DNA of 31,284 nt from positions 1 through 31,284 of the forward strand of contig JAEYRW010000087.1 in assembly GCA_023435435.1 (NCBI GenBank), written 5' to 3'. Positions 8,268 through 15,073 of this stretch are shown here, piece after piece. Made by a program: the position numbers and the translations under genes. Source of the stretch: Bacillota bacterium (GTDB lineage: Bacteria > Bacillota > Clostridia > Christensenellales > Aristaeellaceae). Under the pieces are notes generated by a model, which did no database searches, was not told the DNA's origin, and worked only from the letters and a program-made list of their open reading frames with translations. The stretch's first letter is position 1. Each line of letters opens with the position of its first letter.

Positions 8268-8867
8268 ATGAATTGGGAAATTCGGACGGCGGATACCCCG
8301 GCGGCATTTGAAGCCGCCTACACATTCTGCGAGCGCTTCTTCCCCGGTCTGGACGCGGACGCCTACGCGCGGAAGAGATGGATGGAACGCATGGCGAGCG
8401 CGCCTGATTTGATGCCTTATGCGGTATCCGGCGGCGCGGTGGCGGGTGTGGTGTTCGGGCGGATGGAGGAAAGCGGGGCGGTTACGGTAGGCCCCGTCGC
8501 CGTCGATCAGGCGCTCCAGGGGTGCGGCCTCGGGCGCGCGCTCCTCACCGAGCTCGAGGCCCGCGCCGCGCGGCGGGGTGTCCGCCTGCTCGTGCTGGGC
8601 GCGTTGGAAAGCGCCGAGGGCTTCTATTTGAAATGCGATTATTCCCCGTACCTGTTCATCCAGACGAAGCCGCCCCACACCCTCGCGGAGCTGCGGGCGC
8701 TGAACCCCGGCTATCCGGAGGCACGGACCTGCGACGACGGCACGGACGTGCGGCTCATGCTCGCCACGGGCCAAATCGACAAGGCGCTCCAGAGGACATA
8801 TGACGCGGCGTTTCCCGACTGCGCCACACAGACGGTATTCATGAAGGAGTTGCATCCCGATGCGTGA
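8268..8867 (+). CDS. GNAT family N-acetyltransferase
   Basis: A 199-residue protein whose central part carries the GNAT acetyl-CoA site: strand VTVGPVAVD followed by QALQGCGLGRALLTELEARA, the QxxGxG/A pyrophosphate loop, then RLLVLGALESAEGFYLKCDY, where GNATs place the Y/F after the last helix. The N-terminal region (about 1-70) is acidic and not diagnostic. The substrate is unknown. ATG 8268 follows an AAAAGGGAG site; an earlier in-frame ATG at 8238 has no ribosome site. The gene overlaps the radical-SAM gene by 8 bp, which suggests the two act on the same compound, and both depend on the promoter at 7971-7999. Confidence 0.88.
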   Translation: MNWEIRTADTPAAFEAAYTFCERFFPGLDADAYARKRWMERMASAPDLMPYAVSGGAVAGVVFGRMEESGAVTVGPVAVDQALQGCGLGRALLTELEARAARRGVRLLVLGALESAEGFYLKCDYSPYLFIQTKPPHTLAELRALNPGYPEARTCDDGTDVRLMLATGQIDKALQRTYDAAFPDCATQTVFMKELHPDA

Positions 8868-9909
8868 CCTGACGAATCTTACAATCGCCGTGGACCTGGC
8901 GGGCTGTCCCAACCGCTGCCGCCACTGCTGGATGGGCAGCCCCCGGAACGCAAACATGGACGGAAATACCCTTGCCGAAATCGCCCGGCTGTTCCGCGAA
9001 ACCGGCGCAATCAAAAACCTCGGCGTGGCAAGCTGGACGCGGGAACCGGACTTTCGGGACGACTACCGGGAACTCTGGGCGCTTGAAAAATCCCTCTCCG
9101 ACCCGGGCATGGCGCAAAGGTACGAACTCCTCTCCACATGGCGGTTGGCCCGCGACGAAAGCTACGCCCCTTGGGCGGCGGAAAACGGCCCGAAGGCGTG
9201 CCAGATCACATTCTTCGGCATGGAGGAAAATACGGATTGGTTTATGGGCAGGAAGGGCGCGTTCCGCGACCAGCTCGCCGCCACGGAAGCTTGCCTCAGG
9301 GCTGGAATCGCCCCGCGCTGGCAGCTTTTCCCCACCAAGCGCAGCCTCGGCGAGTTGGATGATTTCCTCCGCCTCATCGAGAAATTGGAGCTGTTTCGCC
9401 GCTGCCCCACTTTTGAGGGATTCCTCAACAGCGCCGCCCCCGAGGGAAACGGCTGGGAGATCGAACGCCTGCGGCTGGAGGAAGCCGACCTCCGGCTGAT
9501 CCCGCAGGCCCTCGCCGACCTCTCCCGCGACGGACTTTCCCTGCTCGGAAGGCCCGAACATATGCTGCTCGAAGAAATGCGCACCAGAACCGACCCGCCC
9601 AACGTGAATGCCACCTTCCAGTGCCTCTTCATCGACCCGGACTTCGACGTCTCCCCGAACATCGCGGAGTGCGCCCCTTGGTGGCGTCTGGGCAATTTAA
9701 AAACGGACGGCGTCCGTAAAATTCTCGCCGCGTACCAAAACGAAGAAACGCCCGGCATGTGGGCCAACCGGACGATTCCGGTGGGCGAGCTTGCCAAACG
9801 CTTCGGAGACCCCGCAAGCGCGCGCCTCTATGACGGCGGTGACCTCGTCAGTCGATTTCTCCATCAATGGGGGAGTGCCCGTTTCAACAATAAAGAACGA
9901 CGTCCTTAA
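8860..9909 (+). CDS. Radical-SAM enzyme with SPASM-like remnant
   Basis: A 349-residue protein with the radical-SAM cluster motif in CPNRCRHCW: Cys16, Cys20 and Cys23 (CX3CX2C). The family uses this to bind a 4Fe-4S cluster and cleave S-adenosylmethionine. Near residues 254-280, QCLFIDPDFDVSPNIAEC...WRLGN resembles the start of a SPASM/Twitch auxiliary-cluster domain (Cys255, Cys271, then LGN), but no further Cys follows, so a full auxiliary cluster cannot form with the usual ligands. The protein is rich in Trp. Substrate and product are unknown. It overlaps the GNAT gene by 8 bp and is followed by an inverted repeat. No small peptide substrate gene is visible beside it. Confidence 0.85.
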   Translation: MRDLTNLTIAVDLAGCPNRCRHCWMGSPRNANMDGNTLAEIARLFRETGAIKNLGVASWTREPDFRDDYRELWALEKSLSDPGMAQRYELLSTWRLARDESYAPWAAENGPKACQITFFGMEENTDWFMGRKGAFRDQLAATEACLRAGIAPRWQLFPTKRSLGELDDFLRLIEKLELFRRCPTFEGFLNSAAPEGNGWEIERLRLEEADLRLIPQALADLSRDGLSLLGRPEHMLLEEMRTRTDPPNVNATFQCLFIDPDFDVSPNIAECAPWWRLGNLKTDGVRKILAAYQNEETPGMWANRTIPVGELAKRFGDPASARLYDGGDLVSRFLHQWGSARFNNKERRP

Positions 9910-9925
9910 ATAAATCCGGGCGGAA

Positions 9926-9962
9926 AAACGGTGGAACGCCCGGCAGGCCTGCCGGACGTTCC
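9926..9962 (-). terminator. Intrinsic terminator of rsgA
   Basis: A near-perfect palindrome, GGAACG-N-CCGGCAGG / CCTGCCGG-N-CGTTCC (9933-9962). On the minus strand it is followed within a few bases by TTTTT (9926-9930 region), as expected for rsgA. On the plus strand no T-run follows, so termination of the radical-SAM transcript here would be weaker. Confidence 0.65.
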
Positions 9963-9996
9963 CAAGTCCCTCGCGTTCCGCGCAAAGGGGATGACG

Positions 9997-10989
9997 CTAC
10001 TTTTTTGACTTTCGCCGGACGAACGCCGCTTCCCGCTTCCAAGCGCAGTATTCCGCCCACCGCGCCGAGTCCAGCGTTCCGTCCAAGCGCGCGGCCTTTA
10101 CCGCGCAACCCGGTTCCGTCTCGTGTCGGCAGTCGGAAAAGCGGCAGCGGGCAATCAGTTCTTCCACGTCCGCGTACGCTTCCGCGATGCCCGCCTCCGC
10201 GTCCCAAAGTCCCAGTTCCCGCATGCCCGGAGTGTCGATGACGAACCCGCCCGACGGGAGCCGGAACAGCTGGCGGTGGGTGGTGGTGTGTCTGCCCCTG
10301 GCGTCGTCTTCCCGGATGGCGCTGACATCCATGAGCGCCTCTCCAGCCAGGGCGTTGAGCAGCGAGGACTTCCCGACGCCCGACATGCCCAGAAAAACCG
10401 CCGTCCTTCCGGGCGCGAGAAGAGCCGCCAAATCCGCCAGTCCGTCCCCGGTCTTCGCGCTCACCGCGCACACGGCGACGTCTCCCGCCGCTTCCCGCAT
10501 CGCGCGGAGATAGGGCGTCGGGTCGTCGCACAGATCGGTTTTCGTCAGAACCACCACCGGCGTCGCGCCGCTTTCGCGCGCCTTAATCAGATAGCGCAGG
10601 ACGCGGTTCACGCTGAAATCCCGGTTGAGCGAGGTCAGGATCAGCACGTCGTCGAAGTTCGCGGCCACCACCTGTTCCAGCACGGTCTTTACGTATCCCA
10701 CCGCGTGGCCGGAAAAATCCGTGCGGGAAAACTTCGTTCGTCGGGGCAAGAGCCGCGCGATCACCGCGTCGCCGCACGCGTTCAATTGAATCAGCACAAA
10801 ATCCCCCACGGCGGGCAGATCAGCCTGCTCCTTCGCGCCGTGCGCGAAGGAGCCTTTGAGTCTCGCCCAAGTCTCGCCGCGCGCACATAGAACACCGTAG
10901 CGCCCGCGCCGCACCTGCGTGACCCGGGCGGGAACCAGGCCCGCCTCCATCGCGGGGCCGGAATCGCCATATTCCTTCAGATCGATCAT
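9997..10989 (-). CDS. rsgA: Ribosome small-subunit biogenesis GTPase RsgA
   Basis: A 330-residue circularly permuted GTPase that binds the 30S subunit and assists its late maturation. An N-terminal OB-fold (about 15-85) precedes the G motifs in permuted order: G4 TKTD at 149-152, G5 SAK at 177-179, the P-loop GMSGVGKSS at 201-209, the G2 segment RHTTTH near 233-238, and G3 DTPG at 252-255. The C-terminal zinc site is complete: Cys282, Cys287, His289 and Cys295. The length is normal. ATG 10989 has a GGAGGA site. The gene is preceded by a promoter, a 166-nt leader and a terminator that ends 24 bp before the start codon, which suggests conditional readthrough into rsgA. Confidence 0.97.
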   Translation of the reverse strand: MIDLKEYGDSGPAMEAGLVPARVTQVRRGRYGVLCARGETWARLKGSFAHGAKEQADLPAVGDFVLIQLNACGDAVIARLLPRRTKFSRTDFSGHAVGYVKTVLEQVVAANFDDVLILTSLNRDFSVNRVLRYLIKARESGATPVVVLTKTDLCDDPTPYLRAMREAAGDVAVCAVSAKTGDGLADLAALLAPGRTAVFLGMSGVGKSSLLNALAGEALMDVSAIREDDARGRHTTTHRQLFRLPSGGFVIDTPGMRELGLWDAEAGIAEAYADVEELIARCRFSDCRHETEPGCAVKAARLDGTLDSARWAEYCAWKREAAFVRRKSKK

Positions 10990-11013
10990 TCATTCCTCCG
11001 CATCCTTGGACAT

Positions 11014-11059
11014 AAAAATGCCGCGGAATAAGCAGCCTCCCGCGAGGCCGCATTCCGCG
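11014..11059 (-). terminator. Intrinsic terminator in the rsgA leader
   Basis: CGCGGAAT (11022-11029) pairs with ATTCCGCG (11052-11059). The inner GCAGCCTC/GAGGCCGC stem has one mismatch and a 4-nt loop. On the minus strand TTTTT (11018-11014) follows. Confidence 0.8.
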
Positions 11060-11179
11060 ACTGTGCTTAAGGTTACTCGGGGTGCGGCATGCGCCGCGTA
11101 TTCGGTTAGAGGCCGGTCACCTTTTCAATCCTGTCTGCCATATCCGGACAACCCCTTTCGCGCATAAAAATCAGTTTCC
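11014..11179 (-). ncRNA. Structured leader RNA upstream of rsgA with terminator, class unknown
   Basis: Transcription from the promoter at 11186-11214 should start near 11179 and end at the T-run at 11014-11018. Read on the minus strand, AAGGTGAC can pair with GTAACCTT around an inner GCGGC-GCAT-GCCGC hairpin, and the 3' end is a long GC-rich terminator. A 19-codon frame starts at an ATG on the minus strand just after the 5' end (M-R-E-R-G-C-P-D-M-A-D-R-I-E-K-V-T-G-L), but it has no convincing ribosome site and no run of one codon. Because no promoter fits between the terminator and rsgA, the RNA is probably a regulatory leader. I could not assign it to a known riboswitch class. Confidence 0.55.
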
Positions 11180-11185
11180 GTCTAT

Positions 11186-11214
11186 ATTATATTCTCGTTT
11201 CTTCTTTCTGTCAA
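11186..11214 (-). promoter_or_regulatory. Consensus promoter of the rsgA leader
   Basis: On the minus strand, TTGACA (11214-11209) and TATAAT (11191-11186) have exactly 17 bp between them. The -35 box forms one arm of the inverted repeat CTGTCAAC/GTTGACAG shared with the cysK promoter. Confidence 0.85.
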
Positions 11215-11226
11215 CGCGTGTCCTGG

Positions 11227-11255
11227 TTGACAGGAGGAGGCGCAGGGTATATAAT
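11227..11255 (+). promoter_or_regulatory. Consensus promoter of cysK
   Basis: TTGACA (11227-11232), a 17-bp spacer and TATAAT (11250-11255). Start expected near 11262, giving a leader of about 50 nt with no clear riboswitch or T-box. The two divergent -35 boxes are only 12 bp apart (11215-11226), so polymerases at the two promoters should compete. Confidence 0.87.
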
Positions 11256-11312
11256 ACACAAAAACATACGTGTTTAGTGGGAAATATAAATCCACGGACG
11301 GGAGGAATCATC

Positions 11313-12245
11313 ATGGCAAGGATTTACAGGACGGCGGATGAACTCATCGGGAAGACGCCTCTTCTTGAGCTGACGCACATCGAACAGGAACTGGGCCTCG
11401 AGGCGCGCATTCTCGCGAAGCTTGAATATTTCAACCCGGCGGGGTCGGTTAAGGACAGGATCGCCAGGTCCATGCTGGACGACGCGGAGGCGCGCGGCGT
11501 GCTGAAGCCGGATTCGGTCATCATTGAGCCGACGTCCGGCAACACCGGCATCGGCCTCGCGATGGTGGCCACCGCGCGCGGCTACCGCACCATCATCGTC
11601 ATGCCCGAGACCATGTCCGTCGAGCGCAGGCAGATGATGAAGGCCTACGGCGCGGAATTGGTTTTGACCGAGGGCGCCAAGGGCATGAAGGGCGCCATTG
11701 CCAAGGCGGATGAGCTGGCGGCGGAGATTCCGAACAGCTTCATCCCCGGTCAGTTCACCAATCCCGCCAACCCCGCGGTGCACCGCAAAACCACGGGGCC
11801 GGAAATCTTCGAGGACACCGACGGCGCGGTGGACATCTTCATCTCAGGCGTGGGGACGGGCGGCACCATCACCGGCGCGGGCGGCTATCTCAAGGAAAAA
11901 AAGCCTTCCGTCAGGGTGGTCGCGGTGGAACCCGCATCGTCGGCGGTGCTTTCCGCCGGCACGCCCGGCCCGCACAAGATTCAGGGCATCGGCGCGGGCT
12001 TCGTGCCGGACGTGCTCGACACCAAGGTTTATGACGAGGTGATCGCCGTCAAGGACGAAGATGCCTTCGCCACGGGCCGCGACCTCGGTCGCAAGGAAGG
12101 CGTGCTGGTGGGCATCTCCTCCGGCGCGGCTGTGTGGGCGGCCATCGAACTGGCCAAGCGCCCCGAAAACGAGGGAAAGACCATCGTCGTGATCCTCCCC
12201 GATACCGGGAGCCGGTACCTGTCGACCCCCATGTTCCAGGAATAG
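11313..12245 (+). CDS. cysK: Cysteine synthase (O-acetylserine sulfhydrylase)
   Basis: A 310-residue PLP enzyme that makes cysteine from O-acetylserine and sulfide. The PLP lysine is Lys47 in NPAGSVKDR; the substrate loop TSGNTG is at 74-79; the phosphate-binding glycine loop is GVGTGGT in the middle; and GISSGAA with PDTGSRYLST closes the C-terminus. All are textbook CysK/CysM family positions, and the size fits CysK. ATG 11313 follows a GGGAGGA site 7 bases upstream, downstream of the predicted transcription start. It is monocistronic: the next feature downstream is a hairpin-rich spacer and then a terminator. Confidence 0.97.
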   Translation: MARIYRTADELIGKTPLLELTHIEQELGLEARILAKLEYFNPAGSVKDRIARSMLDDAEARGVLKPDSVIIEPTSGNTGIGLAMVATARGYRTIIVMPETMSVERRQMMKAYGAELVLTEGAKGMKGAIAKADELAAEIPNSFIPGQFTNPANPAVHRKTTGPEIFEDTDGAVDIFISGVGTGGTITGAGGYLKEKKPSVRVVAVEPASSAVLSAGTPGPHKIQGIGAGFVPDVLDTKVYDEVIAVKDEDAFATGRDLGRKEGVLVGISSGAAVWAAIELAKRPENEGKTIVVILPDTGSRYLSTPMFQE

Positions 12246-12406
12246 TTAGCGCGGTACCGCGCAAATCCTGCGCTGCGTTTCAGGCTTCTCGCGCTTGCGG
12301 AATTCTTGGCGCAACGCGATTGCGTCGGCGAATTCCGCGAGCATAATCTGACGGAAATTCATCTCGTCGGCGCATGCATGCGCTGCGCGGGACCGCCTGA
12401 AAAAAA
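12246..12406. repeat. Inverted-repeat-rich spacer after cysK
   Basis: No gene is visible. The spacer starts with the 14-bp perfect palindrome GCGCGGTACCGCGC (12249-12262). TTTCAGGC (12278-12285) and GCCTGAAA (12395-12402) form an outer inverted repeat enclosing about 110 bp. Inside it, GCGGAATTC (12297-12305) pairs with GAATTCCGC (12330-12338) around a CGCAA/TTGCG hairpin. This looks like a folded, possibly mobile or repeated intergenic element. Only one such copy is evident in this window. Confidence 0.45.
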
Positions 12407-12438
12407 GAACGTCCCGATTCGTGCGGGGCGTTTCTTTT
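12407..12438 (+). terminator. Intrinsic terminator of cysK
   Basis: The stem GAACGTCCCG (12407-12416) pairs with CGGGGCGTTTC (12424-12434), with one wobble and one bulge, followed by TTTT. An A-run upstream might allow some use on the other strand. Confidence 0.75.
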
Positions 12439-12439
12439 G

Positions 12440-12448
12440 TGCTATAAT
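12440..12448 (+). promoter_or_regulatory. Extended -10 promoter of the S66 peptidase gene
   Basis: TGC followed by TATAAT (12443-12448), with no good -35 box at the usual distance. The start should be near 12455, just before the GAGGTG ribosome site. Confidence 0.6.
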
Positions 12449-12469
12449 GGCAATGTGTGAGGTGTAAAT

Positions 12470-13357
12470 ATGATTGCGGAAAGATTAAAGCCGGGGGATG
12501 CCATCGGCCTCGTCGCGCCCAGCCACGTGGCGACGCGGGAGCACTACGCGCCCATCCTCGCGGGGCTTGAAAGCGCGGGCTACCGGGTCAAAACAGGCGA
12601 AAATCTCTACAAGGCCACCTACGGCTACGCGGCGACCCCGGAAGAACGCGCGGCCGATTTTTCCCAAATGGCGGCGGACCCGGACGTGCGGCTGGTCTTT
12701 TTCGGCGGCGGCGAGGGCGGAAACGAAATCCTTCCGCTCATCGATTACGGCCTCATCGCCCAAAATCCAAAGCTTTATTTGAGCTACAGCGACGGCACGG
12801 ACATTCTGCTCGCGATCCATGAAAAAACCGGCCTTCAGACCTATTACGGCCAGACGCCGGGCCTGTTTGCGGACATTTCGGATTACGATGCCTCCCAGTT
12901 CCGCAGGCACATGATTGCGGGCAATGTCTCCCGGCAGGTCGGGAACAGCCCGTGGCGCGGGGTCTGTCCCGGCCGCGCGGAAGGTACGCTCGTCGGCGGG
13001 TACCTCGGCAACTTCGCTTATCTGCTCGGGACGCGCTTCTTCTCATGGAACGAAAAGGAGCGGTACGTGCTGTTCCTCGAGGATCACGAGGTGTTCTCGT
13101 CCATGGATCGCCTGAGCGCGCTCCTCGCGCGCGTCGAGCAGAGCCCCTTCATGCCGTGTGCGGCGGGCCTTCTGTTCGGCCACTATTCGGAAAATGAACC
13201 GCCTGAATTGTGTGAGCGGCTCGCGCGGCTGGGGGAAAAATGGCACATTCCCGTCGCGCATTGCGACGACTTCGGCCACGGAAAAAACCACGCGATCTTT
13301 CCCATCGGCGCCCGCGCCACGCTGGACGCCGCGGAAGGGCTTTCTTACCTTGCGTGA
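12470..13357 (+). CDS. S66 family LD-carboxypeptidase / MccF-like peptidase
   Basis: A 295-residue serine peptidase of the S66 family, which includes muropeptide LD-carboxypeptidase (LdcA) and the microcin C immunity peptidase MccF. The N-terminus RLKPGDAIGLVAPS is the family start. The nucleophile is Ser107 in LSYSDGTDIL; the catalytic Glu lies in LFLEDHE; the catalytic His lies in CDDFGHGKNHAIFPIGARATLD, where the family places it. There is no signal peptide, so it is cytoplasmic and could trim recycled muropeptides or inactivate peptide-nucleotide toxins. The sequence alone does not decide. ATG 12470 has a GAGGTG site. Its last bases overlap a TTG start for the GrpB-family gene. Confidence 0.92.
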   Translation: MIAERLKPGDAIGLVAPSHVATREHYAPILAGLESAGYRVKTGENLYKATYGYAATPEERAADFSQMAADPDVRLVFFGGGEGGNEILPLIDYGLIAQNPKLYLSYSDGTDILLAIHEKTGLQTYYGQTPGLFADISDYDASQFRRHMIAGNVSRQVGNSPWRGVCPGRAEGTLVGGYLGNFAYLLGTRFFSWNEKERYVLFLEDHEVFSSMDRLSALLARVEQSPFMPCAAGLLFGHYSENEPPELCERLARLGEKWHIPVAHCDDFGHGKNHAIFPIGARATLDAAEGLSYLA

Positions 13358-13856
13358 CATCGTCGTTGTTCCCTACGATCCCGCCTGGGCTGCGGAATTC
13401 GAGCGCATCCGCGCCTTCGTCGCCCCCGCCCTCGCGAGGCTCGTTCTCCGGGTGGAGCACGTGGGCAGTACGTCGGTGCCGGGGCTGTGGGCCAAGCCCA
13501 TCCTCGACATCGACGTTGTCCTTCCCTCCATGGCCGACCTCCCGGAAGCCGTCCGGCGGCTTGCCGCGCTCGGCTACCGCCACAAGGGCGACCTGGGCAT
13601 CCCCACCCGGGAGTCCTTCGCCTACGAAGGCGGAATGGACTTCATGCCCCAGCACTTCTACGTCTGCCCGGCGGATTCTCCGGAGTTCAAGCGCCACCTG
13701 ACCCTTCGGGACTACCTGCGCACCCATCGGGACGCCCGGGACGAATACGGCTGCGTCAAGCGCGAAGGCGCGCGTCTGCACCCCCACGACATTGACGCCT
13801 ATATCGACCACAAGGGCCCGTTCATCCAGAAAATCTACGGGTTGTGCGGCCTCTAA
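13350..13856 (+). CDS. GrpB family protein (nucleotidyltransferase fold)
   Basis: About 168 residues. The core reads VVVPYDPAWAAEFERIRAF...EHVGSTSVPGLWAKPILDIDVVL, the GrpB/UPF0157 signature. The GS and DxD positions match a nucleotidyltransferase fold, but no activity is firmly known for most members. The C-terminal half (RDYLRTHRDARDEYGCVKRE) is also typical. No ATG gives the right N-terminus; TTG 13350 puts the family start (LRDIVVVPYDP) at residue 1, overlaps the S66 stop by 8 bp and has GGAAGGG about 11 bases upstream. The start is therefore a judgement. The end overlaps the converging PNPOx-like gene by 4 bp. Confidence 0.88.
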   Translation: MRDIVVVPYDPAWAAEFERIRAFVAPALARLVLRVEHVGSTSVPGLWAKPILDIDVVLPSMADLPEAVRRLAALGYRHKGDLGIPTRESFAYEGGMDFMPQHFYVCPADSPEFKRHLTLRDYLRTHRDARDEYGCVKREGARLHPHDIDAYIDHKGPFIQKIYGLCGL

Positions 13857-14245
13857 AATTCCTCCACCACGTCTTGCCCGCCAAAGCTCGACAGCACCGC
13901 CCGCGCGTCCTTCAGATACCACACCTCGGTGTTCCCGTCGCCCGCCCGGTAGCGGTTTTTGAGGGACGGATACGCCTCCAGCATGCTTTCCTGCGCCTCG
14001 ATCCGCCCGTCGTCCACCGCCGTGCCCGAGAGTCTGAGCCAGCTGCCGCCCTTGCAGGCGCAGATTTCCACCTTCGGGTTTTCGTGCATCTGCTTCGAAA
14101 CGTCCTTCCCCTTGCCCGTCTGGATGTAGAGCTTTCCCTCGAAGATGTGGCAGGTGCCAAACGGCCGGACGCGCGGCGCGTCCCCGTCCACCGTCGCGAG
14201 AAAGTATGTGCCGCACTCCTTCAGAAACGCGTAAGTCTTTTCCAT
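13853..14245 (-). CDS. Pyridoxamine 5'-phosphate oxidase-like (FMN split barrel) protein
   Basis: A 130-residue protein of the short flavin split-barrel group. The start FLKECGTYFLATVDGDAPRVRPFGTCHIFEGKLYIQTGKGKDVSKQMHENPKVEICA follows the usual pattern of small PNPOx-like proteins: an ATVDGDxPRVRPF strand, then a TGKxKxVxKQM flavin-phosphate contact. Such proteins bind FMN or F420, and most have no assigned substrate. There is no evidence that it is the true pyridoxine biosynthetic oxidase, which is longer. ATG 14245 has a GGGAGG site. It is transcribed alone on the minus strand and converges on the GrpB gene with a 4-bp overlap. Confidence 0.87.
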   Translation of the reverse strand: MEKTYAFLKECGTYFLATVDGDAPRVRPFGTCHIFEGKLYIQTGKGKDVSKQMHENPKVEICACKGGSWLRLSGTAVDDGRIEAQESMLEAYPSLKNRYRAGDGNTEVWYLKDARAVLSSFGGQDVVEEF

Positions 14246-14265
14246 TCAAATCGCCTCCCTGCGAA

Positions 14266-14274
14266 AGATTGTAG
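14266..14274 (-). promoter_or_regulatory. Possible extended -10 promoter of the PNPOx-like gene
   Basis: On the minus strand TGC precedes TACAAT, about 20 bases before the ribosome site. No clear -35 box is seen. Confidence 0.4.
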
Positions 14275-14281
14275 CACATCC

Positions 14282-14311
14282 TTGGCGAAAATGGTAGCGT
14301 CGTGGTAAAAT
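14282..14311 (+). promoter_or_regulatory. Probable promoter of the APH-fold kinase and thiN
   Basis: TTGGCG (14282-14287), an 18-bp spacer and TAAAAT (14306-14311). It lies next to the divergent -10 of the PNPOx-like gene. Confidence 0.5.
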
Positions 14312-14329
14312 GGCGGGGAGGTGATTGGG

Positions 14330-15073
14330 ATGGAATATCCGGAAATCGCGCGCGGCGCCACCGCGGCGGTCTACGACAGGAGCGACGGCAAGGTGCTCAA
14401 GCTCTTCAACGAGGGCTATTGGCCGAGTGCCGCCCTTCGGGAATACAATTACGCGAAAATCGTCAACGAAAAGGGCATCCCCTCGGCGCGGGCGTATGAA
14501 TTCGTGGAGCCCGAAGGCCGCGTGGGCATCGTCTACGAAAAGGTGGAGGGCCCGAGTCTACTGGAGGCATTCCTCTCCGACGGGGACATCCCCCGGCTCG
14601 TCGCGGACTTCGCGGCGCTGCACAAAAAGTTTCACGCCGCACGCGCGCCGGAGCTGCGCTCCCTCAAGGCGGCGTGGCACGAAAGCGCCGTCCGCGGCGG
14701 AATGGAGCGTTTTTTGCCCCTTGTCGACGCCCTTCCGGACGGCGACCAGATTTGCCACGGCGATTTTCACCCCTCGAATGTGATTCTTTCGCCCGCCGGA
14801 ATGGTGGCCATCGATTTTATGAACGTGACCCGGGGCGACCCCGTGCTGGACGTGGCGCGCACCGTCTATCTGATGGAGAAAACGCCCTCGGACGACGCGC
14901 CCATGGAGTTGCGGCGCGCGATCACGGACGCGTATCTCGATTGCATGGGCGTCACCCGCGGGGAAATTGAGCCCGTCATGGTGGCGCTGATGGCGGCGCG
15001 TGTGTCCGAGGTCAAAAGGAACGTCGAGGGTGAAATGCTCGTCGAAGAACTTTCAAAGGTGCGATTCGTTTGA
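14330..15073 (+). CDS. APH/choline-kinase fold phosphotransferase
   Basis: A 247-residue small-molecule kinase. The N-lobe has a glycine-poor loop (ARGATAAVYDRSDGKVLKLF) with the ATP-binding Lys in VLKLF. The C-lobe has the catalytic loop ICHGDFHPSNVIL (Asp and Asn in the usual places) and the metal site AIDFMNVTRGDPVLD. These are the APH-family Brenner and DxD motifs. Known substrates of the family include aminoglycosides, choline, thiamine and homoserine. Because a TTGA overlap joins it to thiamine pyrophosphokinase, a thiamine or other vitamin-related kinase is possible, but this is only inference. ATG 14330 has a GGGGAGG site; the in-frame GTG at 14321 lies inside that site. Confidence 0.85.
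   Translation: MEYPEIARGATAAVYDRSDGKVLKLFNEGYWPSAALREYNYAKIVNEKGIPSARAYEFVEPEGRVGIVYEKVEGPSLLEAFLSDGDIPRLVADFAALHKKFHAARAPELRSLKAAWHESAVRGGMERFLPLVDALPDGDQICHGDFHPSNVILSPAGMVAIDFMNVTRGDPVLDVARTVYLMEKTPSDDAPMELRRAITDAYLDCMGVTRGEIEPVMVALMAARVSEVKRNVEGEMLVEELSKVRFV

Noticed and set aside
11115..11171. A 19-codon leader ORF in the rsgA leader as an amino-acid attenuator
   Set aside because: It has no good ribosome site and no run of a single codon, unlike the asnB leader; it is mentioned only as a possibility.
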